Below are positions 33,867 through 44,121 of a stretch of 64,000 bases of DNA, in pieces; the stretch's first letter is position 1; each line of letters opens with the position of its first letter. The stretch lies in assembly GCA_035527715.1 (NCBI GenBank), contig DATKZY010000204.1, forward strand, positions 32,047 through 96,046. The letters are read 5' to 3'. The DNA is from DSUN01 sp035527715 (lineage in GTDB: Bacteria > Planctomycetota > PUPC01 > DSUN01). A model generated the notes under the pieces. That model saw only the letters and a program-made list of their open reading frames with translations. It did no database searches and was not told the DNA's origin. The position numbers were made by a program, and so were the translations under genes.

Positions 33867-35435
33867 ATGGACGTTTCGCGGATGAAGGACATGGCTTTCC
33901 GGCACGTCGAGAAGATCGTGCTCGGCGCCGTCATCTTGTTCGTCAGCTACCAGGTCTACCTCAACCTCTTTGGCAGCGACGTGGTGCAGCCGGGGCGCAC
34001 GGGCGGCGCGCCCGTGCCGGCTCCCGAGCCGAGCAAGGCACTCGACGCCTCGTTCTGGCGGACGACATCGCCCTTCCTGTGCGTGCCCTCGATCGAGCGC
34101 GCGCGCTACAACTGGTTCTACCCTCCCTACACCCACTGGGGGCGCAGGGTCGAGCTGATCGAGGGGAAGGCAGGCAAGGACGTCGACCGCCGCCCCGTGC
34201 GGCGCAAAGTCGTCGGCACCCCGCAGGTGACTGCGCTCACGGAGGACGAGAGGAAGTACCTGAGCCTTCCCGAGGCGGACGCGGACCTGACCGAGATGTG
34301 CCAGATCACCGTCACCATCGAGCCCGCTGCCGAGAAGGAGCCGCCAGGGCACGTCCTGGTCATCCAGGCCGTGAAGGCCGGCTACTGGGCCAGGGTGATG
34401 GTGATGCTCGAGAACCGGGACCGCTTCTGTGTGCCCGTGCGCGTGCTCAAGCCCGGCACCGACTACGAATCGAGGCTCGCGATCGGCAAGATCGACGAGG
34501 ACATCAAGGAGCACAGCCTTGGCACGGTGACGATTCGGTTCAACGCCCCGCAGGGTTCCGTGAAGACCGGCGACAAGGTCATGACGTACATCGAGCCCAC
34601 GTACTTCGAGATTCGCCGCAAGGGCGAGCGCGACAAGGAGGAGGTCGCCATCGGCCGCGTGCCGGGGCGCACGGCGAAGGCGCCCGAGGCGGGGCCAGGC
34701 CCTGCGCCGCTGCCGACGCCGAGGGGGCCCGACACCACGGGCTTCCCCGGCGCCAAGAGCGCACCGCCCCCGAAGAAGAAGGGGCCCGCCGCCCCGCCCA
34801 AAGGCGCGCCGCCCGTAGACCCCGGCGAGATGGTCTTCGAGGACCAGGAGGTCGAGGCCGAAGTCCGGTACGAGTACCGCATCCGCAGCGTCCTCATCCC
34901 CAGAGAGGAGGGCGAGGCCCCCGAGGTGAGGGACAGCGATCCCCCTGTGGGGTACCGGACGCTTGCGCGGTTCAGCTTCGCCTATCTCGGGGGGGACGGC
35001 CAGCACGCCAATATCCGCGTCTACATCGGGCCGCGGGACAAGCCGCAGGGGAGCCGGGACTTCGAGCGCATCCCCATCGGCGGCTGGGTGGGCGAAGTGC
35101 CCAAGGAGTTCCGCGTGGCCCCGGCGGGCGCCGAGGAGACCGAGCCCCCGGCGCCGAAGGCGGCCCCCGCCGCGGCGAAGGGCGCGCAGCCCCCGGCCGG
35201 CGGGGCCGCCGAGGCCGGCGAGGGGGGCTCCACGCGCTTCGTCACCCGCTATATCCTCGTGGACATCGAGCAGAATGTCTTCCGCCCCGTCCCGCAAGTC
35301 GTCAAGAAATACGACGGGGGGGGGCCGTTGGGCAAGATGAAGATCCGAGAGGTCATGACCTATCGTGAAACCCAGGACCGGCGGATCATCCTTCGGGACC
35401 AGAAGAACCGCCTGCACCACCTCTGGAAGGAGTAG
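33867..35435 (+). CDS. Single-pass membrane protein with long Pro/Ala-rich linkers, PilP position
   Basis: A 522-residue protein with a transmembrane helix near the N-terminus (about residues 16-35), so mostly periplasmic. Ordered stretches (about 60-260 and 325-400) alternate with Pro/Ala/Gly-rich linkers (APLPTPRGPD, PPKKKGPAAPPKGAPP, APAAAKGAQPP), which could span the peptidoglycan. The last 60 residues (NVFRPVPQVVKKYD to LHHLWKE) look like a folded end domain, as in PilP or TonB-like linkers. I recognise no family. GAGGGAG lies 4 bases before the ATG. It closes the first transcription unit; a new promoter follows. Confidence 0.7.
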   Translation: MDVSRMKDMAFRHVEKIVLGAVILFVSYQVYLNLFGSDVVQPGRTGGAPVPAPEPSKALDASFWRTTSPFLCVPSIERARYNWFYPPYTHWGRRVELIEGKAGKDVDRRPVRRKVVGTPQVTALTEDERKYLSLPEADADLTEMCQITVTIEPAAEKEPPGHVLVIQAVKAGYWARVMVMLENRDRFCVPVRVLKPGTDYESRLAIGKIDEDIKEHSLGTVTIRFNAPQGSVKTGDKVMTYIEPTYFEIRRKGERDKEEVAIGRVPGRTAKAPEAGPGPAPLPTPRGPDTTGFPGAKSAPPPKKKGPAAPPKGAPPVDPGEMVFEDQEVEAEVRYEYRIRSVLIPREEGEAPEVRDSDPPVGYRTLARFSFAYLGGDGQHANIRVYIGPRDKPQGSRDFERIPIGGWVGEVPKEFRVAPAGAEETEPPAPKAAPAAAKGAQPPAGGAAEAGEGGSTRFVTRYILVDIEQNVFRPVPQVVKKYDGGGPLGKMKIREVMTYRETQDRRIILRDQKNRLHHLWKE

Positions 35436-35538
35436 AGCCGGGGCGTCGCTCCGGGCGTCGGGAAGCAGGCAGCTTGGCTCACCCCGCGTGGCGTCGGCGC
35501 GTGCCGCGGCGGCCGTGAGTTCCAAAGCAAGAGTTCAC

Positions 35539-35567
35539 TTGACGTTCTGAGTTTCACGGGTTACAAT
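35539..35567 (+). promoter_or_regulatory. Sigma70-type promoter of the tandem secretin genes
   Basis: TTGACG (35539-35544), 17-bp spacer, TACAAT (35562-35567). The leader would be about 85 bases. Confidence 0.7.
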
Positions 35568-35660
35568 AGCACAGCCTTGCGGGCGGCATGCCGCCCGATG
35601 CAGGTAACGCGGGGGCGACCTGCGGCCGAGTAAACGCAGAGCCACGAAAGGAGCATGGGC

Positions 35661-38204
35661 GTGGTGACGCCAAGACCTTTGCGCGCGAGACCCGTCCGGG
35701 TCTTGCGGAGTCGGATGCCGGGGCTGGCGGTGCTGGCCTTGGTATTTGTTCTCCCCCTGCTGCTCCCTGTGGCGCCGCCGGCTCGCGGTGAAGGCGCAGC
35801 CGACCCCGCCAGCGTGCTCGAAAGCCTCCGCGAGAAGCGCAAGCTCCAGGCCCAGGAGGAGGAGCGCCAGTTCCGCCGCCTGGTGGAGGAAGGGCGCGGC
35901 CTCCTCGCGCAACACGCCTACGACCAGGCGAAGCGCGTGTTGGCTCAGGCCGCGAAGATGCGGCCCGCCGACGACGAGTGCGCCCGGCTCCTCGCCCAGG
36001 CAGGAGCCGTCAACCCCGCCACGGCCACCTCCGAGAAGCTCATCGAGCGGCTCAAGGACGAGCAGCACAGCAAGAACGCCTTGCTCCACGTGCAACTGGG
36101 CGGCAGCCTCTTCGAGGCCGAGAAGGCCCTGAAGGCCGGCGACCACGCGCGCGCCCTCGAGTGCGCCCAGCGGGTGCTCGACAGCGTGGCCTACGTCACC
36201 GAGGCCGACCGCGCGGCCAGGCTCCGGGCCGACGCCGAGGCCGTCCTCGCCGCCGCCCGCGCCGCCAGCGACAAGGCCAAGGCCGACAACGTCCAGGCCG
36301 TCCTCGCCCAGCACAAGGCACGCGCCGCGCAGGACAAGTCGGCCTCCCTCCTCGCCCTCAACCGCCAGGGCTGGGACCACATCGAGGGGGGCGACGGCGA
36401 GAAGGCGCTGGCCGACGCCGACGAGATGCTCCGCATCGAGCCGGGCAACCGCCAGGCCATCTACCTCCGCCAGAAGGCCGGCCGCATCGCGGGGAAGGAC
36501 AAGGACGTCGTCGCACTCAAGGCCGAGCGCGAGGAGACGACGAGGAAGCTGCTCGTGGACCAGTTGAACGACGAGATGATCGTGCCCAAGGACGCCAAGG
36601 CCAAGATCGTCCTGTCCGGCAAGCGGCATCCCAAGGACTTCGTGGCACGCGACGAGCATCCCATCGAGGCCTGGGAGCAGCAGTACCGCGCCAAGCTGCG
36701 CACGGACGTCGAGGTCGAGCTGCGCGACGCCACGATTGCCGACGCCTGCCGCTACCTGTCGGCGGCGGCCGACTGCACGATGGTGCTCGACCCGTCGGTG
36801 GCCAGGGACACGCGGCGCCTCACCCTTCCGAAGATGACGATGAGCCTCGAGCACGCGCTCCGCTGGGTCTGCCGCTTCACCAAGGCCACCTACACCCTGC
36901 GCGACCACGCCATCCTCGTCACCACGCGCGGGGGCCTGCTGGATGAGCCGGTGACGAAGAACTACGACCTCAGCAGCCTGCTGATTCCCACCCGATGCAT
37001 CCGCACGGCCTTCAACGGCGGCTCGCAGGCCGACGACCAGAGCGGCGGCGCCCGCGAGATCGTCGCGTCCAGCCGCCCCGCCTTCCGCGAGGAAGAGACC
37101 AGCGTGGTGGCCGAGGACGCCGTGGGCGAGACCTGGGTCCGCTTCATCCGCAGCACCGTCGCCCCCGAGACCTGGGAGGAGGCGAACCGCGACGCGGTGG
37201 CGCAGGCGCGCCAGCCCTACACCATCAACTACCGCAACGGCCGCATCGTCGTCGTCCACACCCCCGAGGTCCACGAGCAGGTCGAGCGGCTCCTCAACGA
37301 CTTTCGCAGGGCCAGAAACCTCCAGGTCCACATCTTCGCCCGCTTCCTGGTCATCCAAACCGACTTCCTGGAGAGGTACGACCTGGACCTGGTGGGCCAG
37401 GGCTTCGACCTCGCGAACGATGACGTCACGCTGGCCACGGGGACATCCGGCCCCGGCGTCTACGGCTTCGTGAGCGAGCCGGCCGACCTGTGGCAGACCG
37501 GCGCGACCCCGCCCCGCCACTCGATCATCGGCTACCTCTTCAACGACTCGGGCGTGAGCCTCGGCGGCGAAGGGGAACTGGGCCTCGGCGCCGGCGACGC
37601 ACTCAGCATCCGCTGCTCGAGGATGGGCAGCCGCGCCTGCAACGCCCTCCTCCAGGCCGCCGTCAAGCGGCGCAAGGGCACGGTGCTCACGGCCCCGCGG
37701 CTGACCTGCTTCAACACCCAGCGGGCCAACTTCCAGGCCGTGACCAACTACAACTACATCCGGTCGCTGAACTCCGATGGCGAGCCGGAGATCGGCAACG
37801 TGCCCGATGGCATCATCTTCGACGTGCAGCCCTTCGTCAGCTCCGACCGCCGCTACATCACCCTCGTCCTGCAACCGCAGATGCGCACGCTGCGGAACAG
37901 CTCCACGCTCCAGACCGCCGGGTTCACCTACGCCAGCACGGGCCTCCTCGCCTATCGCCGCGTGAACCTGCCCGACACCGAGCTGCGCAGCATCGCGACC
38001 ACCGTGACGATCCCCGACGGCGGCACCATGCTCGTCGGCGGGCTCTCCACCGTCCGGGAGCGCAGCGGCGAAGCCGGCGTCCCCATCCTTCACGACATCC
38101 CACTCCTGCGGTACCTGTTCCGCGAGTGGACGCAGTTCGACAGCCGCCAGAGCCTCATCGTGCTGGTCACGGCTGAGATCGTGCCCGACATCTTCGAGGA
38201 GTAG
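35661..38204 (+). CDS. Secretin (GspD/PilQ family), first of two tandem copies
   Basis: An 847-residue outer-membrane secretin. A signal peptide (about residues 1-43, ending in APPARG) is followed by a helical repeat region rich in Ala, Glu and Lys with TPR-like units (about 50-300). Then come N-domain-like modules (about 345-440 with VEVELRDATIADACRYLSAA, like the STN/N0 domain), another module with INYRNGRIVVVHTPEVHEQVERLLNDF (N1/KH-like), and the secretin core (about 560-845) with VLTAPRLTCFNTQRA and TVTIPDGGTMLVGGL, the signature strand. GTG at 35661 is preferred to ATG at 35655 because AAGGAG would otherwise abut the start. Unusual: the periplasmic helical repeats replace the usual pilus-secretin AMIN domains. 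Confidence 0.87.
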   Translation: MVTPRPLRARPVRVLRSRMPGLAVLALVFVLPLLLPVAPPARGEGAADPASVLESLREKRKLQAQEEERQFRRLVEEGRGLLAQHAYDQAKRVLAQAAKMRPADDECARLLAQAGAVNPATATSEKLIERLKDEQHSKNALLHVQLGGSLFEAEKALKAGDHARALECAQRVLDSVAYVTEADRAARLRADAEAVLAAARAASDKAKADNVQAVLAQHKARAAQDKSASLLALNRQGWDHIEGGDGEKALADADEMLRIEPGNRQAIYLRQKAGRIAGKDKDVVALKAEREETTRKLLVDQLNDEMIVPKDAKAKIVLSGKRHPKDFVARDEHPIEAWEQQYRAKLRTDVEVELRDATIADACRYLSAAADCTMVLDPSVARDTRRLTLPKMTMSLEHALRWVCRFTKATYTLRDHAILVTTRGGLLDEPVTKNYDLSSLLIPTRCIRTAFNGGSQADDQSGGAREIVASSRPAFREEETSVVAEDAVGETWVRFIRSTVAPETWEEANRDAVAQARQPYTINYRNGRIVVVHTPEVHEQVERLLNDFRRARNLQVHIFARFLVIQTDFLERYDLDLVGQGFDLANDDVTLATGTSGPGVYGFVSEPADLWQTGATPPRHSIIGYLFNDSGVSLGGEGELGLGAGDALSIRCSRMGSRACNALLQAAVKRRKGTVLTAPRLTCFNTQRANFQAVTNYNYIRSLNSDGEPEIGNVPDGIIFDVQPFVSSDRRYITLVLQPQMRTLRNSSTLQTAGFTYASTGLLAYRRVNLPDTELRSIATTVTIPDGGTMLVGGLSTVRERSGEAGVPILHDIPLLRYLFREWTQFDSRQSLIVLVTAEIVPDIFEE

Positions 38205-38284
38205 CGACCCCCAGTGTGTCCGAGCGGGCGGCCCCGCCCGCGCGGACGCGGCCCGCTGCCTCGTATCCTCTAAGGAGGCGCCCC

Positions 38285-40735
38285 GTGAGAACGCCCGTGA
38301 CTGCGACCCCTGTAACGTCGGCCCTGCTCGGGCCTGGGCGGCGGCACGCCGCCCTGGGTGTGGCTCTACTCGTCGCCGCGGCGACGATGGCGGCTTTCGT
38401 GGCCTTCCCCGCTCCGCTCCTGGCGGGAGAGGTCGCGCTCTCGACGGACTCCGATGCGGACCGGGCGGCGCGGGAGGCCGAGGTGGCCCGCCAGCTCCGC
38501 CTCCAGGAGGCCCGGGTCCTTGCCGAGCGAGGCAAGAAGCTCGTCGCTGCCCGCGCCTATGCCGAGGCACGCGAGAGCCTTCGCCAAGCCCTCCGCCTCG
38601 ACCCCGACGACGCCGCGTCGCGCAAGCTCCTTGCCCAGGCTGAGGCCGCGCTCGGCGTGGCCAACGGAGACGACGTGCTTGCCCACACCCGCGAGCGCCA
38701 CGCCTTCAAGGCCCAGGTGCTGCGCCAGCAGATCCAACTGGACCTCTTCGAGGCCCAGAAGGCGCTGAAGGCGAAGGCATACGACAAGGCGATCCAGCAG
38801 GCCGGGCGCGCCCTGGCTGCCGTCGCCCAGGTGGATGATGCCCAGAGCGCCGCCGAACTGCGCGAGCGCGCTCAGGCACTCGTCGCCGAGGCCCGCGCCG
38901 CCAACACCGCGGCTGCCGCGCTCCGCCGCCAGAGCGAGCTCGAGCAGGCCAAGGCCCGCGCCGCGGCCGACAAGCTCCTGCGGACCCGCGACCAGGCCGA
39001 GGGCCTCGGCGCGCTGCGCGAGCAGGGCTTGAGGCTCCTCGAGGCCAAGGAATACGACAAGGCCGACGCCATCGCGGGCGAAATCCTCCGCGCCGACCCC
39101 GGGAACCGCGACGGCCAGCTCCTGCGCGACAAGGTGCGCGAGGCCACGCGGGCCACCCTCGGCTCCCGCGGCAGGAGCCGCGAGCGCCGCGAGGCCGAGA
39201 GCGCTCTCCTCGCCGACATCGAGCGCGAGATGCAGCCGCTGAAGCCCAACGTCGTGCTGTCCGCCAACCCCAACCGGCGCGGGGCGCGGACCCTCAGCGG
39301 CCCCGTCGAGCGCTGGGAGATCGAGCTCCGCTCCAAGCTCGCCAACCCGGTCACCATGGAATTCCGCGAAACCCCGGTTGCCCAGGCCCTCGATCAGCTC
39401 GCCAACGTGGGGGGCGTGAACATCATCCTGGACCCTGCGGCCACTGTCGGCGAGGCCGCCGTGACCATTCCCCGCGCCCGCATGCCCCTCGGGAGCATGC
39501 TCCGCTGGGTCGCACGCTTCGGCAAGCTCGACTACTGCCTGCGCGACGGCGCCATCTTCCTCACGGCGAGCGGCGGCACCCTGGATACCCCGGTGACGAA
39601 GATGTACGACGTGGCGACCCTGCTCAGCCCGCCGACTACGGCGGAGCCGGTGCGCACCCTCGGCCCCATCGAGCCCGGGGCACGACCCTGGCAGATCGTG
39701 GAAGCCACAAACCCCGACCCCGAGCCCATCGGCAGGGGATGGGTCGAGTTCATTCGTTCCACCATCGCTCCCCAGACGTGGGACCAAACCCTCCAGCAGC
39801 AGCCCCAGTACACCATCCAGTACCGCAACGGCCGCATCGTCGTCGTGCACGTCCCCGAGGTCCAGCAGCAGGTGGAGGCCCTGCTGAACGACTTCCGCAG
39901 GGCCCGGACCCTCCAGGTGCACATGATCGGGCGCTTCGTCACTATCGAAAAGAAATTCCTGGAGTCCCTGAACCTCACCTTCTCCTACGATAACGACGTC
40001 ACGCTGACGCCGCCGCTGACCCCCGGGGTGGACGCGCACGACGTGACGGCGACCATGAGCGCGACAACGCAGGTGTCGAGCCTGACCCAGTTCGACGCCT
40101 ACGGCGCGAGCGGTGGGCTGGGGATTCGCTACTCGCTCCTCGACGACAACTCGCTCGTCCTGCTGCTCAAGGCGGTGATGAACGAGGGGAAGGGCACCGT
40201 GCTCGAGGCTCCGCGGCTGACCTGCTACAACACCCAGCGAGCCAACATCCAGGTGTTGCGCAACCGCAACTACGTGCGGAGGATCAGCAGCGACTTCACG
40301 CCCGAGATCGGCAACATCCCGGAGGGCACGATCTTCGACATCCAGCCCTTCGTCAGCGCCGACCGCCGCTACATCACCCTCGTGTGCCAGCCCCAGATGC
40401 GCACGTTCGTCAGCTTCACCACCTTCACCTACGGCGTCCAGACCGTGCAGGTGAGCGACGACGATACGCTCGACCTCATCATGATCGTGCAGCTCCCGAC
40501 CACCACCCTGCGGTCCATCGGCACCACGGTGACCGTGCCGAACGGCGGCACGATCGTCATGGGCGGGTTCACGGTCGTCGAGGAGGGGTCGGGCATCGCC
40601 ACGGCGCCCTTCATCGAGGGAATTCCCCTGCTGCGCTACCTCTTCCGCGGCCGCGACCGCATCGAGGGGCGCAGAAGCCTGATCATGATGATCACCGCGG
40701 AGACCGTGGACGACATCTTCGAGGAAGAGGGGTAG
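38285..40735 (+). CDS. Secretin (GspD/PilQ family), second tandem copy
   Basis: An 816-residue paralogue of the preceding secretin with the same plan: signal peptide (cleaved near residue 48, PAPLLAGEVA), Ala/Glu-rich helical repeats, an N0-like module (MEFRETPVAQALDQLANVGGVNIIL), the RNGRIVVVHVPEVQQQVEALLNDF module and a secretin core with VLEAPRLTCYNTQRAN and TVTVPNGGTIVMGGF. Motifs are shared nearly word for word with the first copy, but the helical region and core differ, so duplication is not recent. GTG start with TAAGGAGG 6 bases upstream. A terminator follows the gene. Confidence 0.87.
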   Translation: MRTPVTATPVTSALLGPGRRHAALGVALLVAAATMAAFVAFPAPLLAGEVALSTDSDADRAAREAEVARQLRLQEARVLAERGKKLVAARAYAEARESLRQALRLDPDDAASRKLLAQAEAALGVANGDDVLAHTRERHAFKAQVLRQQIQLDLFEAQKALKAKAYDKAIQQAGRALAAVAQVDDAQSAAELRERAQALVAEARAANTAAAALRRQSELEQAKARAAADKLLRTRDQAEGLGALREQGLRLLEAKEYDKADAIAGEILRADPGNRDGQLLRDKVREATRATLGSRGRSRERREAESALLADIEREMQPLKPNVVLSANPNRRGARTLSGPVERWEIELRSKLANPVTMEFRETPVAQALDQLANVGGVNIILDPAATVGEAAVTIPRARMPLGSMLRWVARFGKLDYCLRDGAIFLTASGGTLDTPVTKMYDVATLLSPPTTAEPVRTLGPIEPGARPWQIVEATNPDPEPIGRGWVEFIRSTIAPQTWDQTLQQQPQYTIQYRNGRIVVVHVPEVQQQVEALLNDFRRARTLQVHMIGRFVTIEKKFLESLNLTFSYDNDVTLTPPLTPGVDAHDVTATMSATTQVSSLTQFDAYGASGGLGIRYSLLDDNSLVLLLKAVMNEGKGTVLEAPRLTCYNTQRANIQVLRNRNYVRRISSDFTPEIGNIPEGTIFDIQPFVSADRRYITLVCQPQMRTFVSFTTFTYGVQTVQVSDDDTLDLIMIVQLPTTTLRSIGTTVTVPNGGTIVMGGFTVVEEGSGIATAPFIEGIPLLRYLFRGRDRIEGRRSLIMMITAETVDDIFEEEG

Positions 40736-40810
40736 CCCTGGAACGCTGCGGCGACCGCCCCCGCGTGTGCGGCGGGCATGCTGCCCCGAGGACGACTGTC
40801 CGGCCCGCTG

Positions 40811-40858
40811 ACGCCCCGCGGCTGCCCTGGATTCTCTCCCGCGGGGCGTTCTGTTTGC
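40811..40858 (+). terminator. Intrinsic terminator after the second secretin gene
   Basis: ACGCCCCGCGG (40811-40821) pairs with CCGCGGGGCGT (40839-40849), followed by TTCTGTTTG. Stem of 11 GC-rich pairs plus T-rich tail. Confidence 0.7.
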
Positions 40859-40901
40859 CCGTGTGCAAGACCTGAAGCGTCTGGAGATCGGACTCCCGCC
40901 C

Positions 40902-43900
40902 ATGAGGATGATGCGAGCCGTCGTCGCCGCTCTCGTCGCTGCCGCTGCCGGCGCGTCGTGGGCCGGCGCACCCGCCTGGGGGCGGCAGATGGAGTTCGCC
41001 AAGCGCCTCCTGCGAAACCACGGCTACGCCGACCTCTCCCAACTCGTCGTGGACAAGGTTGTCGCCGACCCGGAGGTCAAGGGCGCCGAGAAGGCGGACC
41101 TCTTCCGCGCCGTGGGGGAGTACCACGTCGAGGCCATCGAGAGCATCCGCGGCAAGAATGCCCTCCAACAGTGCACGGCGCACCTGGGCGAGGCCCGGAC
41201 CTACTTCAACAAGTACGCGGCGGAGCCGTCGGTCACGGGTGCGGGACGCTTCGAGGCGCGCAAGCGCCTCGCCTGGTTGTCGGTGAACCTCGCCCGCGTG
41301 TACGTGCGCATGCTGGATGAGCCCGACGCGCCGAAGGCCGACCAGGCCAAGCAGAGGGCCGAGGCCATCAGCGTCTACAGGGCCGCCATCAAGGAGTTCG
41401 AGGCCCTCGCCGCCGAGAAGAAGATCGAAGAAGCAAAGGCCAAGGGACTCGCCAAGCTCAAGGAGGACGAGGCGTACCTCCGCGCCCGCAACGACCACGT
41501 GAGCGTGCGCATCTATCTCAACGACACCCGCGTCGAGCTCGGCAGATTCCTGAAGACCACGGGGGCCAATGTCAAGGAGTGGCAGCCGCTCATCCAGGCG
41601 GCGACGAAAGACTACAAGCAGATGCTCTACGACTTCTCGGGCGCCGCCGGCCTCGCCCAGATCAACGTCAAGTTCGCCGAGGCCATCGTCGAGCTGGGCC
41701 CCGAGAACGACAAGGAGGCCCTCGAGCGCCTCGACGAGGTGTGGGAGGGCCGCCAGGGCTTCCTCAACCACAAGGCCGTCCCGTGCAAGGCCATGCACAT
41801 CAAGGCGGCCATCCTCTCGCGCCAGAAGAAGTACAGCGAAGCCGTGGACGCCTTGGACGAGATGATCGGCAAGCGCACGGGCGGGGGATGGGACCCTGCC
41901 CAGCTCAAGATCGATCTCGTCGGCGCGAGGGTCACGGATATCTTGAGAAACCTCGACGAGGGCGACAGCCCGCAGCAGTACGACACCAGGGCCCTCGCCG
42001 AGTCGTTCGTCCTCATGGCCGACGGCTACGCGGCGCTGGGCAAGGCCGCCGAGGATGCCAAGAAGCCCGGCAAGGAGATCGAGCGCTTCTACGGAATGGC
42101 CTACGAGATCGCCGTCGGCGTCTGGGACGCCAAGATCCCCATGGACCCCAAGTATGCGCGCCTCATCCAGCTCTGGCGCGTCAAGGGCCGACGCCCCCTT
42201 TCGCTCACCGACCTGAACATCCAGATCCGGGATGCCCTGGCAAACGGGGATAGGCTCAGGGACAAGGATCTCGAGAAGTCCAGGGCCGAGTACCTCAAGG
42301 CGGCGCGCCTCTACACCGAGGTGGTCGGCCGCACCAAGCCCGAGCCCGAGCAGTTGCGGAAGATCTGGGACAGCGTGGGCAAGTGCTACTACGCCGCCGG
42401 CGACTACTATGCCTCCTACCTCGTCTTCGCCGCGATGGCTCGCTGGTTCCTGAAGCCTGAGCCTCCGCAGATCGTGGCCTACGGCTACGCGCAAGCCGCC
42501 GTCTCGGCCATCCGCACCCAGTGCGACCTCAGCGTCAAGGCCAAGGCCAGCGCCTCCCAGGTGAACTTCGAGAAGGACCTCCTGGGCGAGGCGAACCTCC
42601 TCGCAGAATCCCTCAGCCCGCTGGGGCCCGAGGCCCATACCATCGCCCGCGCCCGCGAGCTCAGGGGCGAGAAGGACTTCGGCCAGGCGCTCAAGCTCCT
42701 CGCGGGAGTGCGTCCCGAGTCGCGTGTCTACGCCCACTCGCTGCACGAGAGGGCGGTCACCTACAGAGAGATGTTCCTCGCCCTGCCCAAGGACGAGCAG
42801 AAGGGCATCGCGGGCCAGCGTCTCCTCAAGAGCTGCCTCGACGCCTTCCAGGCCTGCCTCGACTTCGGCAGGAAGAAGCTCCCCGAGCTGAAGGGAGACG
42901 AGGAGGCCGAGGAGCGCAGGCGTCTGCTCGACGCTTTGGCCACCTCCCTCGCCATCTACTGCGACACGCTGCTCAAGGACTTCGTGAACCAGCCCGCAAA
43001 GATCCTGGAGCTGACCAGCAACCTGAGCGCCGCGTACGCCGGGATCGACGACAGCGCGTACTATGGCCTCATCCTCTACAGCCGCATGCACGCCGCCTAC
43101 GCGGTGGCGACGGGCAAGGACGTGGCGCGGGCCGCTCAGGCGCTGCCCGTGCTGGAGGAGACGTGGAAGCAGATCAAGGAGTTGCCCGAGTTCAAATACC
43201 TCGCCAACGCCTGCAAGATGGGCGCCATGGCGTACAACGAGCTGGCCCGGCGCCTCGAGGAGGAGGCCAAGACCGCCCAGGCCGCCGCGAAGGCCGACCT
43301 CGAGAAGCGCGCGGGCGACGCGCGTGGCCGCGGCCTGGAGTTCTACCTCGAGCTCCTCGTCCTCGCGCCGCACCAGTCGCTGACCACCTACCGCTACGTG
43401 CTCTACCAGCTCGACAAGCGGGTCCACGAGCCCAAGAGCGCCGACTGGCGCCGCATCGTCGAAATCGCCCCCAAGGCCCTCGGACTCTTCCGCAAAGACG
43501 AGGCAAGCGTGGACGAGTTGGCCCAGGTGAGAATCCTCCTCGGCTCCGCCTACTGCGGCCTCAGGAACTGGCGCGAGGGGATAGCCGTCCTCGAACAGGT
43601 GGACGGCACCTACGAGCCCGACTACCGGAAGCGCATGGCCGACTACGACAAGAGGAAGGCTGCGTACGACCAGAACCCGGACCCCCGGAAGCCGGCGCCC
43701 AGGCTGCCATTTCGTCACCCCATACAGGTGCAGGGGCGCGAGTTCCTCGGACGGGCTTACATCGAGACCAATGCTCGGGCGAAGCTCAGGGACGCCAAGC
43801 TCATCTACGCCGAGCAGGTGAAGAGCCACCCCAAGCGCGAGTCGCCCAAGTACTGGGAAGGCATGTACTTCCTGTGCGAGGCGACCCGCATGGAGGGAGA

Positions 43901-44105
43901 CCTCGAGGAGGTGACCAAGTACCTCTACCGAGTTACCATGGTCATAGGCGAGAACACCGTCGCGACGGGCAAGGGCACCGTGAAGGACTTCCTCGACCTG
44001 GCCACGAAGGTGAACCAGGACGTGCAGGCGCTCACCGACGCCGCGCGCAAGAAGTCGCTTCTGCCCACGCTCGACGCCGTCCTCAAGAAGCTGGGCAAGC
44101 CGTAA
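40902..44105 (+). CDS. Large exported TPR/alpha-helical repeat protein
   Basis: A 1,067-residue protein with a short basic start and hydrophobic stretch (about residues 5-30, ALVAAAAGASWAGAPAWG) that looks like a signal peptide. The rest is almost entirely helical with TPR-like units (for example AEYLKAARLYTEVVGRTKPEPEQLRKIWDSVGKCYYAAGDYYAS, shown here only as an example of the pattern), Lys/Glu-rich and without membrane segments. Such proteins often scaffold envelope complexes. It lies between the secretins and the ExbB/ExbD genes, so a role as a periplasmic adaptor is likely but unproven. Several nearby ATGs (40902, 40908, 40911) could start translation; no strong Shine-Dalgarno was seen. 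Confidence 0.75.
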   Translation: MRMMRAVVAALVAAAAGASWAGAPAWGRQMEFAKRLLRNHGYADLSQLVVDKVVADPEVKGAEKADLFRAVGEYHVEAIESIRGKNALQQCTAHLGEARTYFNKYAAEPSVTGAGRFEARKRLAWLSVNLARVYVRMLDEPDAPKADQAKQRAEAISVYRAAIKEFEALAAEKKIEEAKAKGLAKLKEDEAYLRARNDHVSVRIYLNDTRVELGRFLKTTGANVKEWQPLIQAATKDYKQMLYDFSGAAGLAQINVKFAEAIVELGPENDKEALERLDEVWEGRQGFLNHKAVPCKAMHIKAAILSRQKKYSEAVDALDEMIGKRTGGGWDPAQLKIDLVGARVTDILRNLDEGDSPQQYDTRALAESFVLMADGYAALGKAAEDAKKPGKEIERFYGMAYEIAVGVWDAKIPMDPKYARLIQLWRVKGRRPLSLTDLNIQIRDALANGDRLRDKDLEKSRAEYLKAARLYTEVVGRTKPEPEQLRKIWDSVGKCYYAAGDYYASYLVFAAMARWFLKPEPPQIVAYGYAQAAVSAIRTQCDLSVKAKASASQVNFEKDLLGEANLLAESLSPLGPEAHTIARARELRGEKDFGQALKLLAGVRPESRVYAHSLHERAVTYREMFLALPKDEQKGIAGQRLLKSCLDAFQACLDFGRKKLPELKGDEEAEERRRLLDALATSLAIYCDTLLKDFVNQPAKILELTSNLSAAYAGIDDSAYYGLILYSRMHAAYAVATGKDVARAAQALPVLEETWKQIKELPEFKYLANACKMGAMAYNELARRLEEEAKTAQAAAKADLEKRAGDARGRGLEFYLELLVLAPHQSLTTYRYVLYQLDKRVHEPKSADWRRIVEIAPKALGLFRKDEASVDELAQVRILLGSAYCGLRNWREGIAVLEQVDGTYEPDYRKRMADYDKRKAAYDQNPDPRKPAPRLPFRHPIQVQGREFLGRAYIETNARAKLRDAKLIYAEQVKSHPKRESPKYWEGMYFLCEATRMEGDLEEVTKYLYRVTMVIGENTVATGKGTVKDFLDLATKVNQDVQALTDAARKKSLLPTLDAVLKKLGKP

Positions 44106-44121
44106 GCAAGGGAGACCTGCG

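Noticed and set aside
35535..38570. Open frame of 1,011 codons opposite the first secretin
   Set aside because: Antisense to a recognised secretin; composition is low-complexity.
30354..40735. A complete type IV pilus or type II secretion operon
   Set aside because: No pilin, PilB/GspE ATPase, PilC/GspF or prepilin peptidase is encoded in the window.
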